Source of the DNA: Alphaproteobacteria bacterium
GTDB lineage: Bacteria > Pseudomonadota > Alphaproteobacteria > SHVP01
Direction: 5' to 3'
Assembly (NCBI GenBank): GCA_009694165.1
Contig: SHVP01000066.1
Location: 1 to 13,318, forward strand
Length of the DNA stretch: 13,318 nt
Shown here: positions 1 to 6,286 of the stretch, piece after piece
How the letters are laid out: each line of letters starts with the position of its first letter
Position numbering within the stretch: the stretch's first letter is position 1
Notes under the pieces: model-generated
Told to the model about the DNA's origin: nothing
Seen by the model: the letters and a program-made list of their open reading frames with translations, nothing else
Database searches by the model: none
Made by a program: the position numbers and the translations under genes

Positions 1-191
1 TAAGCGAGGCCAAGGTCGCGGTCTCGGCCGGCGTCGGCTTCGGCGAGTACGGCGAGGGGTTCGTGCGTATCGGCCTGGTCGAGAACGAGCAACGCATCCG
101 CCAGGCGGCCCGCAATGTCCGTCGCTTCCTCGCGTCGCGCGGCATCAATTTTCCGCCGGCGGCGCCGATCAAACGGGCCGCCAACTCTTGA
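1..191 (+). CDS. C-terminal end of AlaC/LL-DAP-type aminotransferase (partial)
   Basis: The first 191 bases are an open frame (codons begin at base 3) with no start in the window, so only the last 62 or so residues of the protein are present. The segment [16 protein letters not shown] followed by [19 protein letters not shown] closely matches the C-terminal small domain of class I/II PLP aminotransferases of the AlaC/YfdZ and LL-diaminopimelate aminotransferase group. The Arg of FVRIGL is at the position that in this fold binds the substrate alpha-carboxylate. The family makes alanine or related amino acids by transamination from glutamate in the cytoplasm; the exact substrate cannot be decided from this fragment. 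Its TGA stop overlaps the TTG start of the next gene by 4 bp, so the two are almost certainly cotranscribed and translationally coupled. The pairing with homoserine dehydrogenase fits a role in amino acid biosynthesis. Confidence 0.85.
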   Translation, partial: SEAKVAVSAGVGFGEYGEGFVRIGLVENEQRIRQAARNVRRFLASRGINFPPAAPIKRAANS

Positions 192-1483
192 GCAAACCCC
201 TACGCATCGGCATTGCTGGACTGGGAACGGTAGGGGCGGGGACGGTCAAGTTGCTGGCGGCGAACCGCGATGCCCTCGCCGTTCGCTGTGGCCGCGCCCT
301 CGACCTCGTCGCTGTCTCGGCCCGCGATCGCGGGCGGTCCCGCGGCATCGACATCGCCCGTGCCCGTTGGTTCGATGATGCCGCGGCGATGGCGCGCGCC
401 CCCGACATCGACGTGGTGGTGGAGCTCATGGGCGGCCACGACGGCGCCGCGCGCAAGCTGGTGACCGACGCGATCGAGCGCGGAAAAGCGGTCGTCACCG
501 CCAACAAGGCCCTGATTGCCCACCATGGCAACGCGCTGGCCGCCCTGGCCGAGAGCAAACGCGTGCCGTTCTATTTCGAAGCGGCGGTCGGCGGTGGCAT
601 TCCGATCGTCAAGGCGTTGCGCGAAAGCCTGGCCGCCAATCAGTTGTCGCGCGTCTACGGCATTCTCAACGGCACTTGCAACTTCATCCTGACGACGATG
701 GCCAAGAGCGGCCGCGCCTTCGACGACGTCCTCGCCGAAGCACAGCGCCTGGGCTATGCCGAGGCCGACCCGTCCTTCGACGTTGACGGCGTCGACACCG
801 CCCACAAGCTGGCCATCCTGTCCGGAGTCGCCTTCGGCACGCGCGTCAACTTCGCCGCCGTCCACGTCGAGGGCATCCGCCGCGTCTCCGCGCTCGATAT
901 CGCCTATGCCCGTGAGCTCGGCTACCGCATCAAGCTGCTCGGCATCGCCCGGCAGACCGAGCACGGCCTCGAGCAGCGCGTGCACCCCTGTATGGTCCTC
1001 GAGAACTCGGCGATCGCCCATGTCGACGGCGCCTTCAACGCGATCACGGCGGACGGCAACTTCGTCGGCCGCACGATGTTCGAAGGGGCGGGGGCGGGGG
1101 CGGGTCCGACCGCGTCGGCCGTCGTCGGCGACCTTGTCGACATCGCCCGCGGCCAGAACGTCCCGCCCTTCGGCGTCGCCACCGCCGACCTGCGCGACTG
1201 GCCCGTGGCGGCGATCGAGCGTCGGGTCGGGGCCTACTATCTGCGGCTCGAGGTGCTCGACCGGCCGGGCGTTCTGGCCGACATTGCCGCGATCCTGCGC
1301 GACCACGAGGTGTCGATCGAGTCGGTGCTGCAGCGCGGCCGTGATCCCAACGAGCCGGTCTCCGTCATCATGACGATGCACGAGACCCAAGAAGCGAACA
1401 TGACGGCGGCGCTGGCGAAGATCGCCGGCCTTCGGGCGGTGATTCATCCGCCTTGCTTGATTCGCATCGAGAACGAACTGTAG
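188..1483 (+). CDS. hom: Homoserine dehydrogenase with C-terminal ACT domain
   Basis: This enzyme reduces aspartate semialdehyde to homoserine with NAD(P)H, the branch point to threonine and methionine. The 431-aa product has the full single-function layout: a Rossmann nucleotide loop GLGTVGAG at residues 11-18, [11 protein letters not shown] at 104-114 with the conserved Lys107, the dimerisation/catalytic region with [11 protein letters not shown] at 161-171, and [18 protein letters not shown] at 194-211 with catalytic-type Lys207. Residues about 352-431 form an ACT domain ([20 protein letters not shown]), which in this family usually gives feedback control by threonine. The start is TTG at 188, chosen because the conserved Rossmann strand begins seven codons later and the codon overlaps the upstream stop (TTGA). 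There is no clear Shine-Dalgarno, so translation probably relies on coupling. Length is normal and no damage is visible. Confidence 0.96.
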   Translation: MSKPLRIGIAGLGTVGAGTVKLLAANRDALAVRCGRALDLVAVSARDRGRSRGIDIARARWFDDAAAMARAPDIDVVVELMGGHDGAARKLVTDAIERGKAVVTANKALIAHHGNALAALAESKRVPFYFEAAVGGGIPIVKALRESLAANQLSRVYGILNGTCNFILTTMAKSGRAFDDVLAEAQRLGYAEADPSFDVDGVDTAHKLAILSGVAFGTRVNFAAVHVEGIRRVSALDIAYARELGYRIKLLGIARQTEHGLEQRVHPCMVLENSAIAHVDGAFNAITADGNFVGRTMFEGAGAGAGPTASAVVGDLVDIARGQNVPPFGVATADLRDWPVAAIERRVGAYYLRLEVLDRPGVLADIAAILRDHEVSIESVLQRGRDPNEPVSVIMTMHETQEANMTAALAKIAGLRAVIHPPCLIRIENEL

Positions 1484-1492
1484 GGAAACGCC

Positions 1493-2479
1493 ATGGCGCG
1501 AACGACGGTGCTAAGCCGCGAACTGATCCTAGGGGCCGTTCGGGTAACCGAGGCGGCCGCGATCGCCGCGTCGCGCCTGATCGGCCAGGGCGCCGAGAAG
1601 GCCGCCGATCAGGCGGCGGTGGATGCGATGCGGACGATGCTGATCGACCTCGACATGCAAGGTGTCGTGGTGATCGGCGAGGGCGAGATCGACGAGGCGC
1701 CGATGCTCTACATCGGCGAGAAGGTCGGCAGCGGCAAAGGTCCCAAGGTCGATATCGCCGTCGATCCACTCGAAGGAACGACGATCACGGCGACCGGCGG
1801 CCCCAACGCGCTGGCCGTGATCGCCCTCGCCGAGGAAGGGGGACTGTTGCACGCTCCCGACATCTACATGGACAAGATCGCGGTGGGCGGTGGGCTGCCC
1901 GACGGCGTCGTCGATCTGGACCGCCCCGCCGAGGAGAACATTCGCAACATCGCCGCGGCCAAGGGCAAGGACCCATCCGACGTGATGGCCTGCATCCTCG
2001 ACCGACCCCGCCACGCCAAGTTGATCGAAGGCGTCCGCAAGGCTGGGGCGCGCATCAAGCTCATTCCCGATGGCGACGTGGCCGGCGTGATTTGGACGAC
2101 CGACCCGTCGACCGGAATCGACGTCTACATGGGCATCGGCGGTGCGCCGGAAGGCGTGCTGGCCGCGGCGGCGCTTGCCTGCATCGGTGGGCAGATGCAG
2201 GGGCGCCTGCAGTACCGCAACGAGGGCGAGAAGGCGCGCGCCGTCGAGGCCGGCATCACCGATCTCGACCGCAAGTACAGTCTCGCTGACCTCGCCCATG
2301 GCGACGTCCTGTTTGCCGCCACCGGCGTCACCCAGGGAACTCTGCTCGACGGCGTGCGCTGGAGCGGCAACATCGTGACCACGCACACGCTAGTGATGCG
2401 GGCAAAAACCGGCACCATCCGCTGGATCAAGGCGCAACACGAGGCCTGGCGCGCGCTCAAGGGCACGGCTCGACGCTGA
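1493..2479 (+). CDS. glpX: Class II fructose-1,6-bisphosphatase
   Basis: GlpX removes the 1-phosphate of fructose-1,6-bisphosphate, the committed step of gluconeogenesis; in autotrophs it can also act on sedoheptulose-1,7-bisphosphate. The 328-aa protein has the lithium-sensitive phosphatase signature: GEGEIDEAPML at 62-72 with metal-binding acids, DPLEGTT at 91-97, and GGAPEGV at 216-222 with the conserved late Glu. ATG at 1493 is preceded by AGGGA at 1482-1486, which overlaps the hom stop codon, with 6 bp spacing. It is 9 bp downstream of hom and 2 bp upstream of recJ, in an order common in alphaproteobacteria. The reason for grouping gluconeogenesis with homoserine synthesis and a repair nuclease is not evident from the sequence. 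No oddities are seen in length or active-site residues. Confidence 0.96.
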   Translation: MARTTVLSRELILGAVRVTEAAAIAASRLIGQGAEKAADQAAVDAMRTMLIDLDMQGVVVIGEGEIDEAPMLYIGEKVGSGKGPKVDIAVDPLEGTTITATGGPNALAVIALAEEGGLLHAPDIYMDKIAVGGGLPDGVVDLDRPAEENIRNIAAAKGKDPSDVMACILDRPRHAKLIEGVRKAGARIKLIPDGDVAGVIWTTDPSTGIDVYMGIGGAPEGVLAAAALACIGGQMQGRLQYRNEGEKARAVEAGITDLDRKYSLADLAHGDVLFAATGVTQGTLLDGVRWSGNIVTTHTLVMRAKTGTIRWIKAQHEAWRALKGTARR

Positions 2480-2481
2480 GC

Positions 2482-4263
2482 GTGGCTGCCGCCGGCGAAC
2501 CATTTCTTGGCGTCGCCCGCTCCTTTCTCGGGCGCGCCTGGTCGCTGCGCCCGACCGACGATCGCCTAGCGCTGGCGCTCGCCCAGTCGCACGGCTTGCC
2601 CGAAATTGTCGCCCGCGTCGCCAGCGCGCGGGGCGTCACGCCGGAGACGGCGGGCGATTTTTTTCTGCCGGTCCTGCGCGAGCTGTTGCCCGATCCGTCG
2701 CGCCTCCGGGACATGGATCGCGCCGCCGTCCGCCTCGCTGACGCCGTTACCGGCGGCGAGCCGATCGTCGTATTCGGCGACTATGATGTGGACGGGGCGA
2801 CCTCGGCCGCCCTGCTGCAGCGCTTTGCCCGTGCGGTCGGTGCCCGCCTTTCCGTCTATGTTCCCGATCGCCTCACCGAAGGCTACGGACCCAACGCCGC
2901 CGCCTTGTTGAAACTTGCTGCTGACGGCGCGCGCGTCGTCGTGACGGTCGACTGCGGTACCCTGGCGTACGCACCGCTCGCCGCGGCCAAGCAGGCAGGG
3001 CTCGACGTGATCGTCGTCGATCACCATCTAGCCGAGCCTGCGCTGCCGCCGGCTGTCGCGGTGGTCAATCCCAACCGCCTCGACGACGACTCGCGGCAAA
3101 CGATGCTGGCCGCGGTCGGCGTCGTCTTTCTGCTCGTGGTCGCCCTCAACCGCGAATTGCGCCGGCGCGCCTGGTTTACGGCCGCGCGGCCGGAACCCGA
3201 TCTCTTGGCCTGGCTCGATCTGGTCGCGCTCGGGACCATCTGCGACGTGGTGCCATTGACCGGCGTCAACCGCGCCCTGGTCGCGCAGGGCCTCAAGGTC
3301 ATGCGCCGGCGTACCAATCCCGGGCTCGTCGCCCTCGCCGACGTGGCCCGCGTGCAAGAGCGCCTCGACGGTTTCCATGCCGGATTTGTCTTCGGACCAC
3401 GCGTCAACGCAGGCGGCCGGGTCGGCAAGTCGGATCTCGGCGCTCGCCTGCTTGCCACCGATGATCCAGCCGAGGCCGCCGCCCTCGCCGCGACCCTCGA
3501 CGCCTTCAACAACGAGCGTCGGGCGATCGAAAGCATCGTGCTCGAACAGGCGATCGAACAGGTCGCGGCGACGCAGGCGGCCGACGACGCACTCATTCTT
3601 GTCGCCGATCGCAGCTGGCATCCGGGCGTCGTCGGCATTGTCGCTACGCGGCTCAAGGACCAGTTCAATCGCCCCGCGGTCGTCGTCGGTTTCACGCAGG
3701 GAACCGGGCGCGGTTCGGGACGCTCGCTGCCCGGATTCGATCTCGGCGCCGCGGTTATCGCTGCGCGTCAGGCCGGATTGTTGGTCAACGGCGGCGGCCA
3801 CGCCGCCGCGGCCGGGCTAACGGTCGACGAGGCCCAGCTACCAGGATTGCGCGCGTTCCTGATCGACCGCGCGCGCGCCAGCTTCGGCGCGGCGCCGCCG
3901 GCGCGCGGTCTGACGATCGACGGCGCAGTGACGCTGGCCGGCGCCTCGCGCGACCTGCTGGGTGCGATGGCGCAGTTGGGGCCCTTCGGTGCCGGCAACG
4001 CCGAACCGCGCCTGGCGTTGGCCGGGGTGCGCGCGATCCGGCTCGATGTAATGGGCCAGGATCACCTGCGCCTCATCCTCACCGACGACAGCGGGGCGCG
4101 ACTGAAGGCAGTGGCCTTCGGTGTTGGCGCGACGCCGCTCGGGCCGGCGCTCGTCGCCGCGCGGGGGCGGCCGATTCATCTGGCCGGGCATCTGCGCGCC
4201 GACACGTGGCAGGGGCGCGACGATGTGGTTTTTCACGTCGACGACGCGGCGCCGGCGGGGTGA
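2482..4263 (+). CDS. recJ: Single-stranded-DNA-specific 5'-3' exonuclease RecJ
   Basis: RecJ degrades single-stranded DNA 5' to 3' in RecFOR recombination, mismatch repair and base-excision repair. The 593-aa protein has the DHH-superfamily motifs in order: GDYDVDG at 99-105, TVDCGT at 155-160, VVDHH at 178-182, and LGTICDVVPL at 250-259. These are followed by RVNAGGRVG at 307-315, and by the DHHA1 region with SWHPGVVGIVA at 378-388 and NGGGHAAAAG at 436-445. The last 100 or so residues fit the C-terminal OB-like domain, including FGAGNAEP at 502-509. The GTG start lies 2 bp after the glpX stop with no good Shine-Dalgarno, implying coupled translation. The N-terminus through SLRPTDDR is typical of alphaproteobacterial RecJ, supporting this start over any internal one. 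The gene appears intact. Confidence 0.95.
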   Translation: MAAAGEPFLGVARSFLGRAWSLRPTDDRLALALAQSHGLPEIVARVASARGVTPETAGDFFLPVLRELLPDPSRLRDMDRAAVRLADAVTGGEPIVVFGDYDVDGATSAALLQRFARAVGARLSVYVPDRLTEGYGPNAAALLKLAADGARVVVTVDCGTLAYAPLAAAKQAGLDVIVVDHHLAEPALPPAVAVVNPNRLDDDSRQTMLAAVGVVFLLVVALNRELRRRAWFTAARPEPDLLAWLDLVALGTICDVVPLTGVNRALVAQGLKVMRRRTNPGLVALADVARVQERLDGFHAGFVFGPRVNAGGRVGKSDLGARLLATDDPAEAAALAATLDAFNNERRAIESIVLEQAIEQVAATQAADDALILVADRSWHPGVVGIVATRLKDQFNRPAVVVGFTQGTGRGSGRSLPGFDLGAAVIAARQAGLLVNGGGHAAAAGLTVDEAQLPGLRAFLIDRARASFGAAPPARGLTIDGAVTLAGASRDLLGAMAQLGPFGAGNAEPRLALAGVRAIRLDVMGQDHLRLILTDDSGARLKAVAFGVGATPLGPALVAARGRPIHLAGHLRADTWQGRDDVVFHVDDAAPAG

Positions 4264-4338
4264 GTTTGGCTGGTGGCGACCCTGGAAAAATATGACATCA
4301 TGGCTACCGGGGCCGAGCACTGCGCTGCAGGGTGAGCT

Positions 4339-4677
4339 ATGCGTGAACGTCGCGAGTGGATTCAGTTCATCGTTCACATCTGGTTCGGCGACCATGCGTT
4401 TTCGCCGGAGTTCCGCCAGGGCGTTCTCCAGTTGCGCCAGATCGAACGCTGGGTGTCGGAGAACCATTTCGGCTACACCATGTTCGACGACTGGGGCTTT
4501 CCGCGCTTTCCGTCGGGCAACATCCCCGTCACCTTTGCCGTCGCCGAAGCAGAAAAGGCGATGCGTTTTCGCGTCTTCATCAACGAGCTCGGACTGGGAC
4601 CGGCGTTGATCTCCTATCGCCTGGTCGATTTGCCGGAACCGCGCCTCACCCCGGTCGCCAACGTCGCCTATTTCTAA
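4339..4677 (+). CDS. Small conserved-looking protein of unknown function
   Basis: I do not recognise this 112-aa protein. It is rich in aromatic residues in its first half (WIQFIVHIWFGDHAF at residues 7-21, then FGYTMFDDWGFPRF at 44-57) and has no signal peptide, membrane helix or cysteine. A beta-strand-like stretch IPVTFAVAEAEKAMRFRVFI follows at about 62-81. The ATG at 4339 is the only reasonable start because an in-frame TGA ends 3 bp upstream; AGGG (4329-4332) lies 6 bp before it as a ribosome site. It follows recJ by 75 bp on the same strand. That gap has a weak possible promoter (TTGGCT at 4266-4271 and AATATG at 4289-4294, spacing 17), so it may be an extra operon member or separately transcribed. 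GC-rich third positions like its neighbours argue that it is a true gene. Function cannot be inferred. Confidence 0.75.
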   Translation: MRERREWIQFIVHIWFGDHAFSPEFRQGVLQLRQIERWVSENHFGYTMFDDWGFPRFPSGNIPVTFAVAEAEKAMRFRVFINELGLGPALISYRLVDLPEPRLTPVANVAYF

Positions 4678-4784
4678 GCGGCCTGGTCGGCACCTATTGA
4701 ATTAAGGGTGAACCATCGGTTTGCCAGTGTGTGGGCCCGGCCCACCGACCGTAGGTTGTCGCTGCTCTCGGCGTCGCCGAACGC

Positions 4785-4806
4785 GGGTGTGACGGCTGTC
4801 ACACCC
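4785..4806. promoter_or_regulatory. CRP/FNR-family operator palindrome
   Basis: The sequence is a perfect 9-bp inverted repeat, GGGTGTGAC and GTCACACCC around GGCT. Inside it, TGTGA (4788-4792) and TCACA (4799-4803) are separated by exactly 6 bp, the consensus of a CRP-type site. Its centre (4795.5) is about 40 bp upstream of the transcription start expected from the -10 at 4823-4828, close to the -41.5 placement of activators that contact the -35 region. No good -35 hexamer exists at the required distance, in line with an activator-dependent promoter. The regulator is inferred only; alphaproteobacteria carry many CRP/FNR proteins with related sites. Confidence 0.6.
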
Positions 4807-4819
4807 TGACAATGAATTT

Positions 4820-4828
4820 TGGTATAAC
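4820..4828 (+). promoter_or_regulatory. Extended -10 promoter element for the RTX gene
   Basis: TGG followed by TATAAC forms an extended -10 (TGn plus a 4-of-6-or-better hexamer). It stands out in a GC-rich background and points toward the RTX gene. The predicted start of transcription is near 4835, giving a leader of about 155 nt before the ATG at 4991. The only -35-like hexamer nearby (CTGACA, 4806-4811) is 11 bp away, too close to act as a normal -35. Confidence 0.5.
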
Positions 4829-4889
4829 GCGCTGGTGGCGCATTTTGCCGCATGTGCCGGTCACACTGCCCGCCTGAAGTGGCCCTAGA

Positions 4890-4911
4890 GCGCAAGATGT
4901 AGTTCTTGCGC
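4890..4911 (+). other. Perfect 8-bp-stem hairpin in the RTX leader
   Basis: GCGCAAGA (4890-4897) and TCTTGCGC (4904-4911) are exact reverse complements around the 6-nt loop TGTAGT. No T-run follows, so it is not a standard intrinsic terminator. It lies inside the predicted leader RNA and could affect stability or translation, or be a protein-binding dyad in DNA. Confidence 0.45.
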
Positions 4912-4952
4912 CCGGTTCGGACCCCGTGGGGAGGGGCCCATACAGGCAGAAT

Positions 4953-4974
4953 GGCGCGCGCGGGACCGCGCGCC
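4953..4974 (+). other. GC-only hairpin just before the RTX ribosome site
   Basis: GGCGCGCG (4953-4960) and CGCGCGCC (4967-4974) are exact reverse complements around the loop CGGGAC. The stem ends 4 nt before the ribosome site at 4979-4983. A very stable stem at this place may leave the ribosome site single-stranded, or hinder ribosome loading if it extends; which of these holds cannot be told from sequence. Confidence 0.45.
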
Positions 4975-4978
4975 GGTG

Positions 4979-4983
4979 AAGGG
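4979..4983 (+). promoter_or_regulatory. Ribosome binding site fixing the RTX start
   Basis: AAGGG lies 7 nt before ATG at 4991. A GTG in the same frame at 4976 would give five extra residues but lies upstream of this site and partly against the hairpin, so ATG at 4991 is preferred. Confidence 0.6.
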
Positions 4984-4990
4984 CGATTCT

Positions 4991-6046
4991 ATGGCCAAGA
5001 GCAATATCGTCGGCGGCAACGGTAACGACAATCTGATCGGAACAAGCGACAACGACACCATCGACGGCGGTGCTGGCAACGACGACCTCAGCGGTGATAG
5101 CGGTGATGACGTGCTCCGCGGTGGCGGCGGCAATGATTCGCTCGATGGCGGCGAAGGCAACGACCAGCTGTTCGGCGATGCGGGCAACGATCGGCTCGAC
5201 GGCGGCAGCGGCGACGATAGGCTCGATGGCGGTAGTGGAAACGATCGGTTGAGCGGCGGTACTGGCAACGACACCCTGATCGGCGGTGCCGGTAACGACA
5301 CTATCGAGGGCGGATCGGGCAACGACGTCATCGATGGCGGCGACGGCGACGACACGATCGTGGGCGGGGTCGGGTCCGATACGCTGTTGGGCGGCGCCGG
5401 CGACGACCATATCCGCGGCGGCGATGACGGCGACATGATCGACGGTGGCACCGGCAACGATGATATCCACGGCGGCGTCGGGGCCGACATCCTGTCGGGC
5501 GGCGACGGCGACGGTCTGTTCGACGGGGGTTCGGGGGACGACACGCTGGATGGAAGCAGTACCACACCCGATAGCGACACTGTCACCTATGCCGGGGTCG
5601 TCGATAATCCCGTCATCGACCTCGACAATAACGGCGACAATCCGGGCCACGTCGGGACGGGGAAAAATCCGAGCACCGGGAAAATCGATACGCCGATCGA
5701 GATCGAAAACGTGACCGGCGGCATGGGCAGCGACTGGATGGACGGTAGCGACCTCGCCAACAATCTCGACGGCGGCAGCGGCGACGACCTGATCACCGGC
5801 GAGCAGGGCGACGACATCATTCTTGGCCGCGAAGGAAATGACCAGCTGAACGGCGGCGCCGGCAACGATACGCTCACCGGTGGGTCCGGCGACGACACGT
5901 TCTACTTCGACGGCGACGACAGCGAGAACGACGTCATCACCGACTTCCAGCCGCATAACGGCAGTGAAGTCGGCGACGTGCTCGATTTCAGCCAGATCCT
6001 CACCGATCTGAACGAGGTCTTCGCCAACGGCACCCAGCGGCAGTAA
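4991..6046 (+). CDS. RTX calcium-binding nonapeptide repeat protein, C-terminus frameshifted
   Basis: The 351-aa product is made almost wholly of GGxGxDxLx repeats, which fold into a calcium-loaded parallel beta-roll outside the cell. Residues 8-187 are 20 unbroken nonapeptides. Residues 188-242 are a spacer (VTYAGVVDNPVIDLDN region), 243-305 are about seven further repeats, and 306-351 match the C-terminal region of type I-secreted RTX proteins (ENDVITDFQ, GDVLDFSQIL). There is no signal peptide and no enzymatic or adhesion domain. RTX proteins are normally exported in one step by a type I ABC transporter reading a C-terminal signal; no transporter genes are in this window. The stop at 6044-6046 follows GTQRQ, but removing one base near 6038 restores a family-like ending, so the last residues are probably lost through a 1-base insertion. 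Its own promoter and leader suggest a monocistronic unit. The role is unknown; an extracellular or surface calcium-binding protein is likely. Confidence 0.88.
   Translation: MAKSNIVGGNGNDNLIGTSDNDTIDGGAGNDDLSGDSGDDVLRGGGGNDSLDGGEGNDQLFGDAGNDRLDGGSGDDRLDGGSGNDRLSGGTGNDTLIGGAGNDTIEGGSGNDVIDGGDGDDTIVGGVGSDTLLGGAGDDHIRGGDDGDMIDGGTGNDDIHGGVGADILSGGDGDGLFDGGSGDDTLDGSSTTPDSDTVTYAGVVDNPVIDLDNNGDNPGHVGTGKNPSTGKIDTPIEIENVTGGMGSDWMDGSDLANNLDGGSGDDLITGEQGDDIILGREGNDQLNGGAGNDTLTGGSGDDTFYFDGDDSENDVITDFQPHNGSEVGDVLDFSQILTDLNEVFANGTQRQ
5012..5551 (+). repeat. Twenty tandem 27-bp RTX units
   Basis: Twenty consecutive 27-bp units encode nonapeptides of the form G-G-x-G-N/D-D-x-L/I-x with no insertion or phase change. 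The units are diverged at DNA level (synonymous and variable-position changes), so they are old repeats and not a recent expansion. Units such as GTSDNDTID, GGDDGDMID and GGDGDGLFD depart from the consensus. Confidence 0.9.
5717..5905 (+). repeat. Second RTX repeat block (about 7 units)
   Basis: Seven 27-bp units encode GGMGSDWMD through GGSGDDTFY. They are separated from the main block by a 55-residue spacer without the glycine-aspartate pattern. This block sits next to the secretion-signal region, as in other RTX proteins. Confidence 0.85.
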
Positions 6047-6130
6047 CGCGGTCATCACCTACGGCGGCGGCCAGATCACGCTGCAAAACGTGTTCCTGAC
6101 CGATTTGACGACGCTCGACGTAATGACCGC
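6039..6130 (+). pseudogene. Detached C-terminal coding remnant of the RTX gene (next frame)
   Basis: Read from 6039, one frame over from the RTX gene, the sequence encodes GSNAVITYGGGQITLQNV followed by FLTDLTTLDV. This is a typical end of type I-secreted RTX proteins and would continue directly from NGTQ of the upstream frame. It is therefore the lost end of the same protein. The frame stays open until 6341, overlapping the next gene, because the expected stop has been replaced by a repeat-like stretch. The true end of the ancestral protein was probably near 6125-6150. Confidence 0.7.
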
Positions 6131-6156
6131 CACCGGCAGCCAGCGCTGGCCGCTTC

Positions 6157-6224
6157 CTCACCCTTCGAGGCTCGCGCCTGACCCTGAGGTGCGCGCCATC
6201 GGCGCGCCGCGAAGGGCGCACCTC
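6157..6224. repeat. Intergenic palindromic repeat element, alphaproteobacterial style
   Basis: The stretch begins CCTCACCCTTCGAGGCTCG and includes CCCTGAGG, words typical of dispersed palindromic repeats seen between genes in many alphaproteobacteria. It holds a perfect 9-bp stem GAGGTGCGC/GCGCACCTC (6186-6194 and 6216-6224) and a nested 7-bp stem GCGCGCC/GGCGCGC (6191-6197 and 6201-6207), which are alternative structures. Assignment to a named family is by recall of style only; other copies cannot be checked in this window. Confidence 0.5.
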
Positions 6225-6286
6225 GCGATTTGCCTTGAGAGCGCGCGCCCAGCCGCGTTGAATGGCGGCCCAACGGGGAGGGGACG

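Larger units (their letters stand above)
4678..4990 (+). other. 313-bp noncoding leader upstream of the RTX gene
   Basis: No credible gene is present between the small protein and the RTX gene. The stretch holds a short hairpin (GTGGGC/GCCCAC, 4731-4736 and 4740-4745) with no U-tract, a CRP-type palindrome at 4785-4806, an extended -10 promoter at 4820-4828, two perfect 8-bp-stem hairpins (4890-4911 and 4953-4974) and the RTX ribosome site at 4979-4983. It appears to be a regulated promoter with a structured 5' leader of about 155 nt. The long minus-strand open frame that crosses this stretch is an antisense shadow of the repeat gene. Confidence 0.6.

Noticed and set aside
200..1447. 415-codon minus-strand open frame opposite hom
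   Set aside because: No domain content; the + strand is an intact homoserine dehydrogenase.
4731..4745. GTGGGC/GCCCAC hairpin after the 112-aa gene as a terminator
   Set aside because: The loop is short and no T-run follows; such stems are common by chance in this GC-rich DNA.
4853..4866. Second CRP-like site TGTG...TCACAC downstream of the promoter
   Set aside because: The half-sites are not at 6-bp spacing and the left one lacks the final A, so it does not fit the consensus.
5012..5551. Tandem 27-bp repeats as a CRISPR array or minisatellite
   Set aside because: There are no spacers, the units are diverged at DNA level, and they encode in-phase RTX nonapeptides.
4799..6058. 419-codon minus-strand open frame across the RTX gene, and a 233-codon one inside it
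   Set aside because: Both are antisense readings of the 27-bp repeats, giving Val/Ala/Asp or Pro/Ser periodic text; the + strand reading has clear RTX motifs and a ribosome site.
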